A DNA stretch of 64,000 nucleotides from Symsagittifera roscoffensis (GCF_963678635.1 NC_087070.1:34239955-34303954); one strand, 5' to 3'; shown: positions 23,467 through 34,192, counted from the stretch's first letter. Translations and numbers: made by a program. Notes: generated from the sequence alone by a model not told the origin.

Positions 23467-23489
23467 TGGTGCGACCATAAGTCTCGAAC
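23467..23489 (+). promoter_or_regulatory. Primer-binding-site-like sequence
   Basis: TGGTGCGACC begins two bases after the LTR, where a tRNA 3' end (CCA) would pair. The reverse complement of the whole stretch starts GTTCGAGA, like the T-arm of a tRNA, and ends CACCA. The length is one base short of a standard tRNA 3' region. It is loosely arginine-tRNA-like, but I cannot name the primer with certainty. Confidence 0.6.
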
Positions 23490-24111
23490 AAGACCTTAAT
23501 AGCTTAGAATTAACCAAAAATAGATTAGAATTTAGACAAAACATTTTTAAAATGTTATACAACGATAGTTTAATCGAAATGTCTCTACGACTCAATAGAT
23601 CAAAGCCAATATTCCGAACGATAAGAGAACTACCCGGAATTGCAAGAAGACCTCGAACCAGAGACGACATACGACAAAGTAGAAACTTACCATATAGTTA
23701 TATGATAGTTCGGCAAAAGCCAACACAAACTTTTGTATTTAGAATACTACTAGCAATGAATTTAGATTTTCATTTGCAAACATAAAATCTTGAAGTCAAT
23801 CTTCAAAATCATTTCAGGCGCTAAACAAAATTATTAATATACAATAACGATTGATAAAGAGATCTCAGATCGTTTTCCTAAATTCTGCAGTAATATACAA
23901 AACATGTTTGAAAAATATTTATTGAAAAATCAAAATAAAAATTAGTAGCATGACAATAAATGGTTAGTAATCATAAATCATCCTGTTGTTCCAGCTTCAT
24001 CACCTAAACATAATAGCATTCATAAGCTCACTAATATCATAAAAACACTAAATCTTTTCTCTATACAAATTTAAATCATTTTAAACTTAAATTCACTTAA
24101 ATTTAAAATCA

Positions 24112-24196
24112 GATCATCAAGGCTCATCCTTGGATCTTAAATCATTTTCTATTTAGTTAAATTTAAAACTTGATCATCAAGGCCTATCCTTGGATC
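24112..24196 (+). repeat. Duplicated leader hairpin
   Basis: Two copies (24112-24136 and 24172-24196) of GATCATCAAGG, a 5-base loop, then CCTTGGATC. Each can pair CAAGG with CCTTG. They are separated by 35 bases of similar AT-rich sequence, so the unit repeats with a period of 60. This is a candidate RNA packaging or dimerisation structure (inference). Confidence 0.55.
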
Positions 24197-24410
24197 AAAA
24201 AGAACAATTTTGTTCTCCCCCACCCACTTAGCTAGTGTCTAACGACCTCAAACGTCGATTCACTATCCAACCCTTTCTAAAAACCCAGGACTAACAGAAA
24301 TTTTTGAACAAAACTAATCATTCAAATTAGGATAAACAGTGAAGAACTTCGGTTATTCATCCTTCACTTGATCCCCCCTCTTACCAGACCCAGGATAAAT
24401 CTTAGACTTA

Positions 24411-24531
24411 GTAAGTTTAAAATAGTATCTAACGAACTACTCGCGTTCTAATTATACCTGAACATTGTGGATCGTTTTACTATTCTCCAACCCTGGACAC
24501 AATCACTACCCTTAAGTAAGATTAAGTAAGT
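24411..24531 (+). promoter_or_regulatory. Candidate splice donors in the leader
   Basis: GTAAGT at 24411-24416 and 24526-24531 and GTAAGA at 24516-24521 match the intron-start consensus. A donor upstream of gag, joined to an acceptor near 34192, would produce a spliced RNA for the accessory membrane ORF and env, as in retroviruses. No direct evidence of use. Confidence 0.35.
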
Positions 24532-24712
24532 TAACACCTTAGCTTATACTAGCCACGAGAAAGTAAAAAATCATTCTTCGGAATCGATATACTTTTCTCC
24601 CCAACCCTGAACAAATAGACCCAGGTTAGGCTAACCAAAAAATCGTAAGGACTAACAGTCTAAGAAAATAGAAAAAATTTAACAACCTTTTGCATCCGTC
24701 ATCCTAAACCTT

Positions 24713-25180
24713 ATGTCATTTAAAAACCTAGGAAATAAACAAACAATCGTTTTACACAATTGTGAAATAGATAACAAAAAATACGATCTTGTAATCACAC
24801 CTCATACACAAACAGTTGGATATATCAGAACAAAACGACAAACATTAAAAAGAAAAATAATAACCAAACAAAGACAAATAACACGAAAAAGATTTTCCAA
24901 AAACCGAAACGCATTTTCAGAATCAGAAACCAGCAGTTTAGACGAACTTTATAAATTAAAAGAATCTGTAGATAAAAATTGCCCCATTCACGATCAATTA
25001 TATTTTTCCGACTCAGAAACAACTTCAAATTCATCAAAAACAGGAAAAAGAAGAATAAAAAAACAATATAAACACAAACCAGTACACTTATACAATTGGA
25101 ATCAACCAATTAGACACATCGATAGTTACATATTAACAGTCATCAAACAAAAAAATGAGCTCAACACACACCCCAGGTGA
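24713..25180 (+). CDS. Basic accessory protein upstream of gag (155 aa)
   Basis: An ATG-started frame ending 26 bases inside the gag start, in a different frame. The product is strongly basic, with an Arg/Lys-rich patch at residues about 39-65 (RTKRQTLKRK, then KQRQITRKRF) and another at about 109-122 (KTGKRRIKKQ). Between them are Ser/Glu/Asp stretches (SESETSS, SDSETTS) that look like acidic kinase sites. There is no signal peptide or membrane segment. Arg-rich motifs of this kind bind RNA or direct nuclear entry in lentiviral regulators, so a Tat/Rev-like job is conceivable, but there is no sequence match to support it. It could also be the capsid-side N-terminus of a longer gag product. 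The reading frame is intact. Confidence 0.55.
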   Translation: MSFKNLGNKQTIVLHNCEIDNKKYDLVITPHTQTVGYIRTKRQTLKRKIITKQRQITRKRFSKNRNAFSESETSSLDELYKLKESVDKNCPIHDQLYFSDSETTSNSSKTGKRRIKKQYKHKPVHLYNWNQPIRHIDSYILTVIKQKNELNTHPR

Positions 25181-27899
25181 AGAAAGTCCAGATGATGATG
25201 ATATCTTCCCCTTTATCGTAGATGCAACCACTGATAGAGGACAGCATATATTTTGCAAGAATTTACTCTTAAATTTGTTTGAACCCGGAATCAGTCCATG
25301 TAAAACAGAGTTCCCAGATGTAAAAATCAAAAGACAAATTATCGATCACTATTTGAAAGATATATGCAACTTAACATAACAATACGGAATCTACTCCATA
25401 GAATTCAGCTCACCAAACCAGAATCACAGCAAATATGTAGTTCAAACAGACGACCTTGATTTAGAATTCTCAAAAGTATTCTCAGAATATATAAAAAGCA
25501 TACAATATCATAACTCACAAAGAGCCAACTCCATATTCACCAATGAAGTTTTTGCAATAATATATAGTTATATCTCGATATTAGAAAACGAAATCCCAAT
25601 CCCAAATGTCTCACCGACAGAAACATCTAAACATATAAGACGACGACATGAAATCACACTACTCTCTAGTTTTCTAAATATAATTAAGGAAAATTTCACT
25701 AAAGATGATGTTTCACAACATACAAAACATGACTTACAAAAAATTTTGGCATGGTTTGTAATAGATTATTTCACACATAATCTAGATTTAATTTCACAAG
25801 CAAGAAAAAATTTTAGACCTCAAAACTCAAACGATGATACTGCCATCACAGAACAGTCAGACTATGTTTGGGACCCCGAATGGTCTCATTATGCATTCAT
25901 AAACTTCCCACAATCAATCTCAAGTCAAGCAATAAGTACAATATCTTATGTAAGAGATTATGTAAGCGTAATACCATTAACCATAGATGCAACACCATTA
26001 AACTATAATACATTTTTACCTGATATGCAAAATAATAGTTTAAACTCCACAGTCATACACAATGAAAACCTCAATGGAACTAGAAATCTCACCCAACAAG
26101 ATATCCAGACACCATCACACTTCATAAATGAAGAAATCGTACACACAACAACTACACAACAAAGTATTTCACCGATACGTCCAAATTTAACAACACCAAG
26201 AAATACAAACCCTTCACAAACACAGGTAACCTTACAATCAACCGTTGCCCCAAAATATTCACACATGGATTATCAGACATACAGACCCATGACAATACCG
26301 TCAAAGACACGTAAAACGTTCACTAGAAACAATTTTGCAGAACATAATTATAATTACACACATCCATCAAAAACAAATTATCCCCCACGAAAAAATTTTA
26401 ATAATTACACAAGATCTCGAAACTGGGATAACCCAATGGCACAAACTAATTCAGTAAATTTTCAAACAAATTTACATCCTTCACAGGATCGTAGTGAAAA
26501 CTATCCATTTTTTCAACAAAATAAAAATAAAAAACAAACATCTTATCAAATGGATTACTTATCCTCAGTTGATGATTTTTTACAACCAGATATATTTGCA
26601 CCATATAATCAAGAATATCGTGGACAAGGAGTACAGAAACCACATACAAATCATAGAATTTTTTCTCCACAACCAATAGATACACAAAATCAACAACCAA
26701 TTCAGCAACAAAACCCAATTAATACACAATATTTTCAACCAATTCAGCAACAAAACCCAATGATCACACACTCGTATCAACCGACACAAATGCAAAATGA
26801 AATACTACTCCCATATTATCTTCAACAACACGAAATAACAAGAAATCAACTTTCAAATTTTTCTCAAATGCCAAATGCAGCAGAATCATTACAAATGACA
26901 ATGAATCCATACCTTATGGGTGGATCATCAATAACATCAAATAAACCTTTAATGGTATTCACAGGAACAGACCCTGAATATTCTGTAGAAGACTATTTAA
27001 ATGCAGTAACAGCAAATTTGATTTTAAATATAGGACCTGAACCAATTAATACGCCACTACATCAAAACTGGATACATCGACGCACAGCGTTGATACAAAC
27101 AACTTTAGACGACGCAGCCCAAAAATGGTTTTCAGTATTGCCTATAGAAATAAAATCAAATTGGAAGAGATTTACACAAGAATTTTCAAAAATGTTTGAC
27201 TCCGAAAGAAACAAACAACAACAAAGAGTTTTATGTAATGAAATTCGCAGATTACCAAATGAAACCATCAAGCAATTAGCAGTACGCATCGAAACACTAG
27301 TTCGAAAAGCATATTCATTAAATACACATGACTATAAAAACACAAAGATGACAGAAATCCTAATGATGACCTTAACACCTCAATTAAGGAAAATAGCAAT
27401 AAAAAAGAGAGCATCCCATCCCTCCTCAATTCGAGAACCCGATTTAGATTTTCAAAAACTAGTAGACAAACTAGAACAAGCAGAAATCACAATGAAACTC
27501 GAAGAAACAGAAAATCTGAAATTACAATATGTTAACCGAATCGAAACAAATACCACAAGTATCAACAATATACAGGAATCAGATACAGACCTCGTTGAAA
27601 AAATCACTGAAATACTTAATATTTACGAAAAACACCCAAACTTTAAAGGCAAACCATCTTTCAAAAAATGGTGTAATTATTGCCGACGATACGGACATAG
27701 TATTTCTGAGTGTAGACAGAAACAGCAAGACAATCAAAACAAACCTCAAAAATATAAAGAACCGAATAAATCATTCTATCAATACATGAAGAAAGATCAA
27801 AATCTACCAAACAAAAAACAAAAATGTATACAGCAACAACAGTTCAGGAAAACCACTACCGAGCAATACCAACTACACGAGAAATCAATCACCACATAA
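25155..27899 (+). CDS. gag: Gag, with one in-frame stop near the N-terminus
   Basis: Starts at ATG 25155 and stays in one frame to TAA 27897-27899. A single TAA at 25377-25379 divides it after 74 codons. Order: an acidic N-terminus (ESPDDDD); a helical region; a long Asn/Gln/Thr/Pro-rich stretch (about 26000-26880) with a repeat of IQQQNP units at about 26697-26760; then a retrotransposon-gag (capsid-like) region at about 26940-27520 (QKWFSVLP, RVLCNEIRRLPNETIKQLAV, MMTLTPQLRK); and one zinc knuckle C-X2-C-X4-H-X4-C at 27672-27713. It forms the particle core and binds genomic RNA. The stop is followed by CAA TAC, only partly like the CAR-YYA readthrough context, so either mutation or leaky termination is possible. 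The C-terminus overlaps the pol frame. Confidence 0.85.
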
Positions 27900-30800
27900 C
27901 TCAAGTTATAGAGGAAGATCGCCAGAACGAAGAAATACACAAAATTCGTCACAAAACCACTATAATAGACCAAATAGTAGAAATAACTACTCCAGATCAA
28001 ATTCAAATACAACACGATTTGTTTCTAGATCTAATTCCCAATCAAGAAATACTTACTATCCAAACAATCAATCACGAAATTCATCATACAATAGAAATAA
28101 AAACTATTCCAATAATCGGAATAGAAGTTATTCAAACAACCGAAACCAGAATTACCCGAACAATCGATCAAGGAATAACTCATATAATAGATCAAACTAC
28201 AACAGAACAAACAATAATTATCAAAACAGATCACGAAATAATTCACAAAATCGACATTCAAGTTATAATAATCGTTATAGAAATTATTCCCAATCACCAC
28301 ACAGGAATAATAACCATTATAATAATTCTAATAATCGCCATAGAAGCAGTACACCTAAACATCAAAGAAATATAAATCAAGTACAATCAAACCCAGAAAC
28401 AACATCAGACCCTCCAGGTATTGATGACACAGGAAATAACGAACTACAACTAAATCAAATAAACTGTGAATCATCAGATTCAGAAAGTGATACAGAAAAC
28501 ACTATCTCCATAAATATGAAAGCAGTTGAAAATGATTACGAACCTATTATATATGAACAACCATTTTCATCACATATATATGAAAATCAATTAGAACTCC
28601 TTCACAATTATTATATTGAACCCATCCATTCTACACAAACAACACAAGAAACAAACGAAATTAACACTACAAATCAACCCAATGAGAATGACAAAACAAA
28701 ATGCTTAAATACAAATCACATCTATCAAAACATTCAAAAAGAGCAACCCAAAGAAACAATTTGGACAATACCATTTCTTTTAGAAAGTCCAAGAAGTAAA
28801 GAATTTCAACCACCAGATCTTGAAATTGATTTTTTAATTGATTCAGGAGCAGAATCAAATATAATAAACATTCCCACATGGAATGAAATAAAAACCTTAC
28901 ACCCAAAGCTAACACCTCTTGAAAACTCCAGTAAACTAGCAACAGCACAAGGATCAACATTGGTAAACTGTGGAAAAATTCAATTATTTCTTCTCCCCAC
29001 AAGGACAATGGAGCAAAATAAAATTTTAACTAAGCCATTTAGACAAATATTCCATATCACTGATATTAAACACAATATCATTGGAATACCATTTATCTCT
29101 AAATATATACCAACAATCAACATATTAAACAGTAAAATACTAATCAAAGATAAATACACAAAAACAAAAGACACATCCCTAACATTTTTTCAAAGATTAA
29201 ACAAACAACCACCATTCTTTTCAAAATTTTATCCAATTTATAACCAACAAAGAAAACACCTGAAACCACTATCAGGAAACATATATAATTTTTCAATAAA
29301 ACAAGTTCACCAATATGATAAAAAACAAAACAAACAACAACTCTATATGTCAGATTTTGAATTCAAACCTATCCATAAATTTTTCAAAATCACAATCTCA
29401 TCCATAAAGAATTTGAAAAACTCGAATTCAGATATTATATCTCTACATGTATACAACAATACACCTTACCAAGTAACATTACCCTTAGGACTTTTAGGCT
29501 ATTGCGAAACCAACGCTACAATATCACCAATACACGAAAAAGCATATCGCGTAAATAATATACTCCAATTATTAGATATTTGTCAATCCACAATTCTTAA
29601 TGAAGAATTATCCATAAATAATATAATAAGTAACGAAAAAAGAAATACGGATTATTTCACAAAAACCCCATATTTGAAACCGACATTCATTATAAATAAC
29701 TACACAGAGAATCAACAGAAATTTTTAACAATGTTTAATTTCCAACATTCACAAATATCACAAGACGAATTTGTAAAATTAGCCAAACAGCTAATCAAAT
29801 ATTCATCAGTCTATGCAACATCCAAATTTGATGTTGGCAAAATCAGCTCATCACTACATCTCCCATTAAAACGAGACGCAGTTTTCAAAAAACAAAAAGC
29901 AAGTAAAGTACCAATTCACTTACACGATAAAGTGAACAGATTACTCGACATTTTAGAACAATACAACATTATATCACCAGTAAATAAAGAAGAACAACCA
30001 AAAGGTAACACATTTATCAACCCTGTTATCATTCTAGCCAAAGGAGAATCATTAAAAATCGTTCTCGACGCTAGATACCTCAACTCACTCATAGATGAAT
30101 CAAAGTGTAATTGGCCTATTGAACCAATACAAGTTATTTTAACAAAAATAAACGGAAAATACTTTACAACCGCAGATATGAATAGTGCATACAATCAAAT
30201 GCCATTAGATGAAAAATCGCGACGTTTAACACAATTTGTTATTGGAAACCAACAGTATGAATTCAACCGCTTATTCTATGGAATATCCATAGGACCAGCA
30301 GCATTTTCAGCTTTTATGAGCAAAATTTTTCGACCCCTAATACTCAAGAAAAACGCAATCACCTATTTAGACGATGTTTTTATGCAATCACAGACTAAAG
30401 AAGAAATGTTCAATGTTTTAGAACAATATCACCAAATACTTCAGAACGAAAACCTGAAGGCCGCCCCTGATAAATCACACTTCTTTTTAACACGAGTAAA
30501 ATTCTTAGGACATAACATAGAAAAAAAAACAATCACTCCATTAAAATCACGCATTGACGCTATTCAGAAACTCCAACCACCGACAAACAAAAAGAAAATC
30601 CAAGAATTCCTTGGAATGTTAAATTTTTTAAGTAAATATGTCTATAAAATGCAATTATACCTAAGACCATTCTATAATATACTTAGACAACAAAATAATT
30701 TTGAATGGAATACAGAACATCAAGCACAATTTGAAGAAATTAAAAAACTTCTAACTGAACAAATTTCGAATACAATTCCAGATCCAAATCAACCATTCTA

Positions 30801-31098
30801 CGCAATGTGCGATGCTTCGAACTTTGGCATCGGCGCAGCGTTATTACAATCACATAATGGTACCAACAAAATGAACCTTATATCAGCAAATTCTCGCTTA
30901 TTCACTCAAGCAGAGCTAAGACTCTCAACCCTAATGAGAGAATGTACAGCCATAATCTATACACTTACAGAATATGAATTTCTGATACTTGGATCAAAAC
31001 ATCCAACAGTTCTATCCACAGATCACAAACCAATCATTTTTCTCTTCACACAAAAATCCAACCCAAATCACCGAGTTTATAGATTTCAAAAATTCTAA
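27790..31098 (+). CDS. pol: Pol: basic linker, protease, reverse transcriptase, start of RNase H
   Basis: The frame is open from 27790, in +1 register relative to gag and overlapping it by 110 bases; the first long-frame ATG is at 28516. 27840-28380 encodes an Asn/Arg/Ser/Tyr-rich tract that looks like a nucleocapsid tail. The aspartic protease has DSGA at 28840-28851. The RT has VLDARYLN near 30061, the catalytic YLDD at 30364-30375 and FLGMLNFLSKY near 30609. RNase H begins with CDAS (Asp at 30811). Region 29170-29700, between protease and RT, has no domain I can name. The frame ends at 31096-31098 inside RNase H, next to an A5 run at 31088-31092; the matching sequence continues in other frames. 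It replicates the element by copying RNA to DNA. Confidence 0.9.
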   Translation, partial: RKIKIYQTKNKNVYSNNSSGKPLPSNTNYTRNQSPHNSSYRGRSPERRNTQNSSQNHYNRPNSRNNYSRSNSNTTRFVSRSNSQSRNTYYPNNQSRNSSYNRNKNYSNNRNRSYSNNRNQNYPNNRSRNNSYNRSNYNRTNNNYQNRSRNNSQNRHSSYNNRYRNYSQSPHRNNNHYNNSNNRHRSSTPKHQRNINQVQSNPETTSDPPGIDDTGNNELQLNQINCESSDSESDTENTISINMKAVENDYEPIIYEQPFSSHIYENQLELLHNYYIEPIHSTQTTQETNEINTTNQPNENDKTKCLNTNHIYQNIQKEQPKETIWTIPFLLESPRSKEFQPPDLEIDFLIDSGAESNIINIPTWNEIKTLHPKLTPLENSSKLATAQGSTLVNCGKIQLFLLPTRTMEQNKILTKPFRQIFHITDIKHNIIGIPFISKYIPTINILNSKILIKDKYTKTKDTSLTFFQRLNKQPPFFSKFYPIYNQQRKHLKPLSGNIYNFSIKQVHQYDKKQNKQQLYMSDFEFKPIHKFFKITISSIKNLKNSNSDIISLHVYNNTPYQVTLPLGLLGYCETNATISPIHEKAYRVNNILQLLDICQSTILNEELSINNIISNEKRNTDYFTKTPYLKPTFIINNYTENQQKFLTMFNFQHSQISQDEFVKLAKQLIKYSSVYATSKFDVGKISSSLHLPLKRDAVFKKQKASKVPIHLHDKVNRLLDILEQYNIISPVNKEEQPKGNTFINPVIILAKGESLKIVLDARYLNSLIDESKCNWPIEPIQVILTKINGKYFTTADMNSAYNQMPLDEKSRRLTQFVIGNQQYEFNRLFYGISIGPAAFSAFMSKIFRPLILKKNAITYLDDVFMQSQTKEEMFNVLEQYHQILQNENLKAAPDKSHFFLTRVKFLGHNIEKKTITPLKSRIDAIQKLQPPTNKKKIQEFLGMLNFLSKYVYKMQLYLRPFYNILRQQNNFEWNTEHQAQFEEIKKLLTEQISNTIPDPNQPFYAMCDASNFGIGAALLQSHNGTNKMNLISANSRLFTQAELRLSTLMRECTAIIYTLTEYEFLILGSKHPTVLSTDHKPIIFLFTQKSNPNHRVYRFQKF

Positions 31099-31915
31099 TG
31101 AAATTTCCAAACTTACATATAGTTTGGACAGCAGGAAAAATCTTGCATTACCAGACACATTAAGTCAAAATACACCACCTGAATTACTTACACGTAAAAC
31201 TACAGTAGAAATACCCAAAAATATAAAATTCTACCTTGCAGAAAACGAAACATCACCCCGACTAGAATGCAAATATGCAGTAAAAACTGACGTTGAACAA
31301 TCACAGATAAATAATCTACAACACTTTCCACTTTATTTAGATTGTCAAAATAACCACTACGAAGTTGATCTACTTGGAACATCAACTTTTAAACCGATTC
31401 CATACTCACAATGGATAAAAAATAACACCCAACAAAAAAGAGTAAAACAACACTCGCATAAAAAAGACCTTTTTCCACTAATTGAAAAAGAAAACCTAAC
31501 TGATAAAATAATATTATCAGGACCACAAACAAACGATTCAAAATACACAATAAATCAAGTTTTTGACCTCCATGACCCACTTGATATAATACCCTTATCT
31601 AAATTAGAAATAGAAAACATTTTTCTCCCCCCAACAGAAACAATTACAATTTCAACATTGAAACAATACCAAAATCTTGACCCAGTAATTAGACAACTAA
31701 AATCATGGCACAAATATAAAACTAAACCCGTCAAGGCAGATACAACCATTTTAGGAAATAAAACACTCCTCCGATATTTTCGAAAATTCAATAATACAAC
31801 AATTAACGAAAGCACAGACCTTCTAGAATACAAATTAAATGAATCTACAGTTCCCTGTCTCCCTTTAAGTATGATTCTCATAGCTTTTAATATTTCACAT
31901 ACTCAAAAATATTAA
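31092..31915 (+). CDS. pol: Pol continuation: RNase H end, linker, first half of integrase zinc motif
   Basis: The RNase H tail continues in a third frame from about 31092 to 31135. It then moves to the frame that runs to TAA 31913-31915, which is also open upstream to 30989. The two register changes sit at A5 runs (31088-31092 and 31136-31140), 48 bases apart. ALPDTLSQ, the usual end of RNase H in this superfamily, is at about 31144. The following ~250 codons are the RNase H-integrase linker. The frame stops just after the first histidine of the integrase HHCC motif. Confidence 0.75.
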
Positions 31916-32876
31916 AGGACACTCTGGATCAGAGAAAACATATTCAAATTTCATACAAAACTTTTATTTCCCAAATGCACCAATTTGGATAAAAGTACTA
32001 TGCAATGATTGTATAGTTTGTCAACTAAATAAACCTTATCCAAATCAAAAACAAATAGCACAAAAACAAGACTTTAAAGGACAAAGTTTGTACTTTAACC
32101 ACCGTATCTCCTTTGATACAAAAGGACCAATTTCACCCTCATCCGAAGGAAACTCCTACATTATGGTAATTGTTGACGCGTTTACACATTATGTAGCACT
32201 TAACCCAGTACCACATTGTAACGCTTATTACGCTTACACAACACTCTATGAACACTGGATAGCTAAATTCGGACTACCAGAAATTTTAGTTACAGACAAT
32301 GGTACAGAATTCATAAATAATGAAATTATCACACTATGTCATCTATATAACATCAAACACAAACCACGTACATCTCACGCACCTTGGACAAACGGCTTAG
32401 TCGAAGGTATGAACCGTTCACTACAAGAATATCTTAGATGTATCATCAATGGAAATGATACAAGATATACTGAATGGTCAGCAGATGTAAAATTATTTCC
32501 CCTAGCATATAATTCACAAATCACGACAACTCTAGGAATGTCACCATATGAAATGGTTTTTAACCAAAAGCCACGCAAACCAATAATGTTTACAGCAAAC
32601 TCTCATAAAAACGCACAAGGTTATTGTCAACCAAATAAAGACTCAATTTGTTATAACCTACCTTTACATACACACGATGAAGATCATTTTCATCACCCAC
32701 AAATTCTTAAATTAGCCTCCGGTACACACACCGAATGGATTTTAAACAGAGATAAAAAACACAATGAAATTTACCAAAAAGTAACAAAAAAGTTGTTACA
32801 AAGGCAAAACATTAATGAACAAATAAATTCACGCTTTACACCAGCCTCCGATTTAAAACTGGAACATTTGTTTTAA
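31905..32876 (+). CDS. pol: Pol continuation: integrase zinc motif and catalytic core
   Basis: A new frame takes over at an A5 run (31905-31909). It supplies the second His (GHSG) and the two Cys (CNDCIVC, about 32010) of the HHCC domain, so that zinc finger is split by the lesion. The rve-type core has Asp 32115-32117 (FDTKGP), Asp 32295-32297 (TDNGTEF) and Glu 32403-32405 (LVEGMNR), with 35 residues between the last two: a complete D,D35E triad. It ends at TAA 32874-32876. This enzyme would insert the DNA copy and produce the TAAC duplication. Confidence 0.88.
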   Translation, partial: KNIKGHSGSEKTYSNFIQNFYFPNAPIWIKVLCNDCIVCQLNKPYPNQKQIAQKQDFKGQSLYFNHRISFDTKGPISPSSEGNSYIMVIVDAFTHYVALNPVPHCNAYYAYTTLYEHWIAKFGLPEILVTDNGTEFINNEIITLCHLYNIKHKPRTSHAPWTNGLVEGMNRSLQEYLRCIINGNDTRYTEWSADVKLFPLAYNSQITTTLGMSPYEMVFNQKPRKPIMFTANSHKNAQGYCQPNKDSICYNLPLHTHDEDHFHHPQILKLASGTHTEWILNRDKKHNEIYQKVTKKLLQRQNINEQINSRFTPASDLKLEHLF

Positions 32877-33241
32877 TACCCAATTTTAATACTCAAAAAG
32901 GAATTTCTAAAAAATTACAACCCCTTTGTAAAGGACCATACCAAATAATTGCAAAACCCACTGATGTCACATATAAAATCACCGACTCAGACAAAAAAGA
33001 AATCGTTCAACACCGAAATAACCTATTACCTTATTATCCAAAAGAATACGCACTCCGCGAACTAACTCAATTATATTCTTTTACAGGTTTAAAAGTTATT
33101 CAAAATAACCCACATACGGAAAATACAACAAAGGAACAAAAAGATTTTCACCTCAAAAACAAAATAACAAAATCAACCACCACAAAAAACAATACAAAAA
33201 ATCTAGATCAAAATACATCTCAAAAAGAAAGAAAAAAATAG
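32852..33241 (+). CDS. pol: Pol continuation: integrase C-terminal GPY/F domain
   Basis: Resumes in another frame at or just before 32852 (A4 run 32855-32858). It reads TFVLIPNF, then KGPYQII with GPY at 32933-32941, then HRNNLLPYY, the hallmark of the GPY/F end of Ty3/gypsy and gammaretroviral integrases. A Lys/Asn/Thr-rich tail follows to TAG 33239-33241, immediately after an A7 run. Confidence 0.8.
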   Translation, partial: FKTGTFVLIPNFNTQKGISKKLQPLCKGPYQIIAKPTDVTYKITDSDKKEIVQHRNNLLPYYPKEYALRELTQLYSFTGLKVIQNNPHTENTTKEQKDFHLKNKITKSTTTKNNTKNLDQNTSQKERKK

Positions 33242-33245
33242 AAAA

Positions 33246-33395
33246 ATGACAGAACAAATAATACCCCAAGAACAAATCGACAAATCAGAACATAGAGAGT
33301 CTTCACGACTTAGAAATCAACCACGTAAAAATTATAAATTATTCATCCCACAATCTAAAATATTAAAGAAAGTCGAATTTCAAAAACAACTTTAA
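33246..33395 (+). CDS. pol: Pol C-terminal tail
   Basis: A short frame of 49 codons after the A7 run, continuing the basic character of the integrase tail (SSRLRNQPRKNY). Arg-Ser-rich tails of this form commonly close Ty3/gypsy pol. The frame is open upstream across the A7 run, so it is more likely the true end of pol than a separate gene. Confidence 0.55.
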   Translation: MTEQIIPQEQIDKSEHRESSRLRNQPRKNYKLFIPQSKILKKVEFQKQL

Positions 33396-34012
33396 TTTTG
33401 TATTTCACAATCTTAGACCTTTGAAACATTTTGAATTTTCATTTTTTAAAATAACATGCTGACAAACACGCAGCGATTCTAGTTCATAATTAGCCAATAG
33501 GATTCATCCAATCCGTCACCTTCTCTAAATCAACACAAACCAACTAGACGAACGATATTAAACTCCAGGCATATCTATAACTATAACTTTACGACCTCCA
33601 GGTCAAAAATAAGCAAACCACTCCAACTTGACAACTAAAATAAATATCACCATAATATCATAACCCTCCCTTATCTAATAAACCAAAGATCAACAATATT
33701 TCCCCAACTCAGCCCTCAAATACCCCCCAAACAAATATGTTAAATTAGCCTAAAGTAAAAGAACGACCATTTTAATTAGCCCAAAGTATAAAAATCTCAA
33801 AAATACCCCAGATCATTTGACAAATGAAAATAAAGACAAAGAAGACCTCCCGATCACCATAAAAATTGCCCCCAACAATTTTTCACAAAACTCAACCCAC
33901 TTGTCAAAAAACCAATAAATAATCCGACCACACTTGAAAATTGCCCCAAAAAACAACAAAAAATATTCGATCAAGAAGTCATTTCGTAAATGCTCTTCTC
34001 TCAATCAGTCAC

Positions 34013-34020
34013 TATAAATA
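34013..34020 (+). promoter_or_regulatory. Candidate internal promoter (TATAAATA)
   Basis: A consensus TATA box 197 bases before the ATG of the membrane accessory ORF, with a second TATAAAAA box about 225 bases further upstream. Spumaviruses use an internal promoter at a comparable place for accessory genes. This role is inferred from position and sequence only; TATA-like words are common in AT-rich DNA. Confidence 0.35.
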
Positions 34021-34186
34021 CCACAAACCTCAAACAATTTTTTACGATACTTAAAACTTTTATAATATTTCTTTTTGATATCTTTGAATCTTTTGTAATA
34101 ATCTTAATCATTTTTTGCAATATTTTTTAAATTTTCTATTCCCTATTTGAACTATACCTCCAACTTTCAAAATCTATTGACTATAT

Positions 34187-34192
34187 CCACAG
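34187..34192 (+). promoter_or_regulatory. Candidate splice acceptor upstream of the accessory/env block
   Basis: CCACAG followed by GTACGATT, preceded by a CT-rich stretch (ACTATACCTCCAACTTTC), 24 bases before ATG 34217. It would serve a spliced RNA using a leader donor near 24411 or 24526. Confidence 0.35.

Larger units (their letters stand above)
23490..24712 (+). other. Long leader between PBS and first accessory ORF
   Basis: About 1.2 kb without a long reading frame. It holds duplicated hairpins (24112-24196), the repeated word CCAACCCT (about 24268, 24488, 24602), and GTAAGT/GTAAGA splice-donor-like sites. A 77-codon ATG frame at 23552-23785 is rich in Arg and has no recognised motif; it could be a leader peptide or chance. 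Leaders of this kind usually carry packaging and splicing signals; that role is inferred. Confidence 0.6.

Noticed and set aside
27824..28375. 183-codon Ile/Thr-rich frame
   Set aside because: It is the shadow, in another frame, of the Asn/Arg/Ser-rich nucleocapsid-like tract.
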